From CAZYQW01 sp964649825 (GTDB lineage: Bacteria; Planctomycetota; B15-G4; JADJEK01), in NCBI GenBank assembly GCA_964649825.1, contig CAZYQW010000032.1, positions 30,679-94,678 on the forward strand: a stretch of 64,000 bases of DNA, given 5' to 3'. The notes under the pieces are model-generated. The model was not told the DNA's origin, made no database searches, and saw only the letters and a program-made list of their open reading frames with translations. Both the position numbers and the translations under genes were made by a program. Positions 61,093 to 64,000 of the stretch are shown piece by piece. Position 1 is the stretch's first letter; every line of letters begins with the position of its first letter.

Positions 61093-64000
61093 GGGACGTA
61101 CACGAACTCCTTCACGTTGAAGAGCGTGTGACACAGGTCGGTCCATGCCGCGAGCTCGTCGCCGTCGTGACCGGCCCTCTGCTGCGCGAGGAACTCGTCG
61201 GCCGCGCGCAGCTCATCCTCGGTGGCCGGCCGCGCGAACGCGGCCTCGAAGAGCGCGCCGACGCGGTCGCGCGCCGACCGGCACGGCCCCTCGAGGGCGG
61301 CCCGCGCCCACCGCGCGGACTGCTCGAGCACGAATGGATCGTTCTCGAGCGCGAGCGCCTGCGCGGGGACGTTCGACTCGGTCCGCCGCCCGACCGTCGT
61401 GGCCGGGCTCGGGAAGTCGAACACGGTGAAGAGCGGCACGAGGAAGTTCCGCCGGACCGAGAGGTAGATGCTGCGCCGGCCGTCGCCGTCGAGCGGCCCG
61501 CTGTCGCGCGGCCGACCGCGACCCTGGAGGAAATCGGTCAGGTGGATCGGCACCGACTTGCCGAAGAGGCGATCGTCCAGGCGGCCCGAGACCGCGAGGA
61601 TCGCGTCGCGGATCGTCTCGCCCTCGAGGCGCCGCATCGGTACGTGATGGAACCGCTGGTTGCTCGGATCGATCGCGAGGGCGTCGTTCGCCGGACGGCT
61701 CGACATCCCGAACGTGCTCGTGAGCAGGAGCCGGCGGATCAGGCGCTTCGTCGACCACCCCGACGCGATGAAGTCGAGCGTGAGCCGATCGAGGAGCTCG
61801 GGGTGCGTCGGCGGCTCGCCCATCACGCCGAAGTCGTCCACCGACGAAACGATCCCGCGACCGAACACTTGCTTCCACACGCGGTTCACCCAGACCCGCG
61901 CCGCGAACGCGTGGCTCGGATCGACGATGCGGCGCGCAAGCGCGAGGCGCCCGCTTCCGCCACCGAGATCGAGCAGCGTCCGGCCGTCGATCGCCTCGAG
62001 GAACCCGCGCGGCGCGACGTCGCCCGGCGACTTGTGGCTGCCGCGGATCAGGACGAGCTCGTCCCGGCCGTTGCCGTCCAGGATCGCGGGGGCGAGCCGC
62101 GACGTCGTCTGGATCTTCGCGGCGACGGCGGCCCGCTCCGCCAAGTACGCGACGGGCGCTTCGGCCGCGCCGAACAACTCCGGCCGCGCCAGCATCCAAT
62201 CGACGATCTCGGCGCGCTCCCGCGCCGCGTCGCCGGCGGCGAGCAAGTCGCTCTCGAGCCGCCGAGCGCAGTCGACGAGCAGTCCTTCGGTCGCTCTCGC
62301 CAGGTCGGCGAGGGTTCCGACTCCGTCGCCGCCTAGCAGCCCGTGGTGAAAGTGCTTTCGAAGCGAGGCGAGGTCATCGCGACCGAGATCGTGGCGCAGG
62401 ACCGCAGGCGTACTGCCTGTACGTCGAGGATCCTGCAACGAAGAGATCGGTCGCGAGGGCCCGCCGCAGCCGGAATGACTTTCAGCACGGGCGGCTAGCG
62501 CGGCCGCGACGACCGTGGAGACGTGCGGCGGCGCGAGCATCGGCCGGACCTCGCCCGCCTCGACGCGCGCCACCGCGAACTCCCGGTGATCCGTGGGCGA
62601 AAACTCGACGTGCGCGTGGAGTCCCACGTACTTGCCGACGTCGTGCTCGACGAACCGCCAACCGTCACCCTCGCCGAGGTCGAGGATCATCGAGTGGTGC
62701 AGCGGCGGGTGGTTCATCCGGTGGTGTGCCACCTGCGCGTACGCCTTGCCCGCCCCGCGAACCAGGTAGAACAGCTTCGAGGTCTCGATCCGGAACGTCG
62801 GGGTCCGGAGGGTTCGACCGGCCTGCACCCAATCGATGCGGCTCGGGTCGCCCTCGGACTCCGGGTGGACCGTCAGTCCGTCCCACGCTGGGTCCTTCTC
62901 CGCCGCTCCCACGGTGACCACGCGGGGCCGCGTCGCGCGATCGGGCCCGAGCACGAGATCGCCCGGCACGCGACGAACGAACGTGAAGCCGTCTTGGATC
63001 AGCGGCGCGTCGACCGCGAAGTCGACGACCACGCGCGGCGCGGCGCCGGGTTCGTCCTGCTCGGTGGGGTCGGTGGGGTCGGTGGCGAGCGTCGCGGCGA
63101 TCACGGCGGTGTCGTCACGATGAGGGTCGCCGCCGGCGGCGCCGGCGCACGCGAAGACGTGGAGCGGGTGGGCCGGATCCTCGCGGGCCGCGTCGAGCTC
63201 CCGCGCCCACGGACCGTCGCCGCCGCGCGCGGCGAGCATATGCTGCGCCGCTCCGACCGCGCCCGCCGCGAGCGCGCCGCCCACCGCGGCGCTCGTCGCG
63301 CCGCGACGTCGTCGCTCGAGCCGTGCGAGCTCGTCCTGGACCGCGCGGTTCGCCTCGAGCGTCTCGAACCGGACCTGCCGGTAGCTCGTGCTGAGCGGAA
63401 AGCCGGAAAGCGCGTAGAAGTCGCGCGTCGTGATCGCGTCGAACTTGTGGTCGTGGCAGCGGGCGCATTCCATCGTCAGGCCCAGCATCGCGGTGCCGAA
63501 GGTGTGCACGCGGTCGGCGACGTACTCGGTGCGGAACTCCTCCTCGATGCTGCCGCCTTCGTTCGTCTGCCGGTGCAGGCGGTTGAACGCCGTCGCGAGG
63601 CGCTGCTCGTCGGTGGCGCCGGGCAGGAGATCGCCCGCGAGCTGCCAGGTCAGGAACTCGTCGTACGGAAGATTCTCGTTGAACGCGCGAATCACCCAGT
63701 CGCGGTACGGCGACATGTCACGCTCCACGTCGGCCTGATAGCCGTACGTATCCGCGTAGCGGGCAAGGTCCAGCCAGTCGATCGCCATCCGCTCGCCATA
63801 GGCCGGAGATGCCAGAGACCGCTCGACGGCGCGGTCGTAGGTCGCCGGCGAGGGAGCGGCCACGAAGGCGTCGATCTCGGCCGGCGCGGGCGGGAGCCCC
63901 GTGAGATTGAGGGCGAGGCGGCGGAGGAGCGATTCGGGAGCGGCCCGCGGCGCCGGGTCGATGCCCTCCCGCGCGAGCCGCGCACGCACGAACCCGTCGA
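61089..64000 (-). CDS. DUF1549/DUF1553 (PSCyt2-PSD1) protein, 5' end beyond the window
   Basis: About 970 residues are visible; the gene continues past base 64000. The DUF1549 domain opens with LLRRLALNLTGLPPAPAEID, YGERMAIDWLDLARYADTYG and YDEFLTWQLAGDLLPGATDE. It includes the heme-like motif CARCHD (MLGLTMECARCHDHKFDAIT). A beta-rich central domain follows (about 300-470; WVQAGRTLRTPTFRIETSKL), perhaps carbohydrate-binding. Then DUF1553 (IVDPSHAFAARVWVNRVWKQ, SVDDFGVMGEPPTHPELLDR, NVPAQALALENDPFVLEQSA). A cytochrome c PSCyt1 domain may precede it outside the window. Paired, and translationally coupled, with DUF1501; role in extracellular polymer breakdown is inferred. Confidence 0.93.
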   Translation of the reverse strand, partial: DGFVRARLAREGIDPAPRAAPESLLRRLALNLTGLPPAPAEIDAFVAAPSPATYDRAVERSLASPAYGERMAIDWLDLARYADTYGYQADVERDMSPYRDWVIRAFNENLPYDEFLTWQLAGDLLPGATDEQRLATAFNRLHRQTNEGGSIEEEFRTEYVADRVHTFGTAMLGLTMECARCHDHKFDAITTRDFYALSGFPLSTSYRQVRFETLEANRAVQDELARLERRRRGATSAAVGGALAAGAVGAAQHMLAARGGDGPWARELDAAREDPAHPLHVFACAGAAGGDPHRDDTAVIAATLATDPTDPTEQDEPGAAPRVVVDFAVDAPLIQDGFTFVRRVPGDLVLGPDRATRPRVVTVGAAEKDPAWDGLTVHPESEGDPSRIDWVQAGRTLRTPTFRIETSKLFYLVRGAGKAYAQVAHHRMNHPPLHHSMILDLGEGDGWRFVEHDVGKYVGLHAHVEFSPTDHREFAVARVEAGEVRPMLAPPHVSTVVAAALAARAESHSGCGGPSRPISSLQDPRRTGSTPAVLRHDLGRDDLASLRKHFHHGLLGGDGVGTLADLARATEGLLVDCARRLESDLLAAGDAARERAEIVDWMLARPELFGAAEAPVAYLAERAAVAAKIQTTSRLAPAILDGNGRDELVLIRGSHKSPGDVAPRGFLEAIDGRTLLDLGGGSGRLALARRIVDPSHAFAARVWVNRVWKQVFGRGIVSSVDDFGVMGEPPTHPELLDRLTLDFIASGWSTKRLIRRLLLTSTFGMSSRPANDALAIDPSNQRFHHVPMRRLEGETIRDAILAVSGRLDDRLFGKSVPIHLTDFLQGRGRPRDSGPLDGDGRRSIYLSVRRNFLVPLFTVFDFPSPATTVGRRTESNVPAQALALENDPFVLEQSARWARAALEGPCRSARDRVGALFEAAFARPATEDELRAADEFLAQQRAGHDGDELAAWTDLCHTLFNVKEFVYVP

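Noticed and set aside
1..64000. tRNA or rRNA genes, insertion sequences, prophage genes
   Set aside because: I looked for tRNA T-arm signatures, transposase/integrase motifs and phage proteins and recognised none; a tRNAscan-SE and ISfinder run would be decisive.

Overview
The window is GC-rich, gene-dense bacterial DNA, most probably chromosomal and from a planctomycete (Planctomycetota). The main reasons are the DUF1501 / PSD1-type gene pair at the right end and about nine secreted or surface proteins that share one C-terminal (sometimes N-terminal) beta-rich module typical of planctomycete exoproteomes. Genes for TMTC-like and SBBP-repeat proteins fit the same picture. I recognised no tRNA, rRNA, CRISPR array, transposase, integrase or replication origin. 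The only mobile-like elements are palindromic or repeated intergenic sequences.

Layout, left to right. Bases 1-4113 hold the 5' end of an SPFH/band-7 gene diverging from a fused E2-E1 2-oxoglutarate dehydrogenase (kgd type). Bases 4160-4321 are a striking palindromic element between convergent genes. Bases 4319-9407 hold three secreted proteins and a small basic protein. Bases 9833-15317 hold an AhpD-like protein, an overlapping Zn-metallopeptidase / ATP-grasp ligase pair, a pterin dehydratase, a DUF5996 protein, a CDP-alcohol phosphatidyltransferase and a 945-base gene-less repeat zone. Bases 15318-22971 hold a TPR membrane protein, an SBBP propeller with an SGNH hydrolase, a decayed ATP-grasp remnant, REP-like and minisatellite repeats, and an NHL propeller. 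Bases 23186-29154 hold GNAT-ClpS, a five-gene acyl-CoA catabolic operon (SDR, RidA, enoyl-CoA hydratase, acyl-CoA dehydrogenase, thioredoxin-like ferredoxin) and an AI-2E transporter.

Bases 29502-38237 hold secreted proteins, an NYN/OST-HTH nuclease-like protein and a four-gene minus-strand set (PRC-barrel, DUF4112, MgtC-like, coiled-coil lipoprotein) that looks like an envelope or stress cluster. Bases 38541-47197 hold an SDR, the very large Lhr helicase, a lipoprotein, and gltX overlapping a methyltransferase. Bases 47217-54941 hold a truncated propeller ORF, two divergent lamin-tail exoproteins (one with dockerin-like repeats), a HAD phosphatase, a secreted metallo-beta-lactamase-fold protein and a methyltransferase. 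Bases 55023-59612 hold a secreted alpha/beta-hydrolase lacking its nucleophile, a textbook cobalamin riboswitch reading into a secreted beta-propeller gene, then a MetE-core zinc methyltransferase and a VOC protein. Bases 59680-64000 hold the DUF1501 / PSD1 pair, whose 5' end runs off the window.

The most interesting signals are three. First, the B12 riboswitch directly upstream of an exported beta-propeller, which recalls the corrinoid-binding surface propeller BtuG of Bacteroides. Second, the repeatedly reused exoprotein module. Third, the palindromic element at 4160-4321 whose terminal bases supply the stop codon of the neighbouring gene. All calls come from reading the sequence; no database search was possible.
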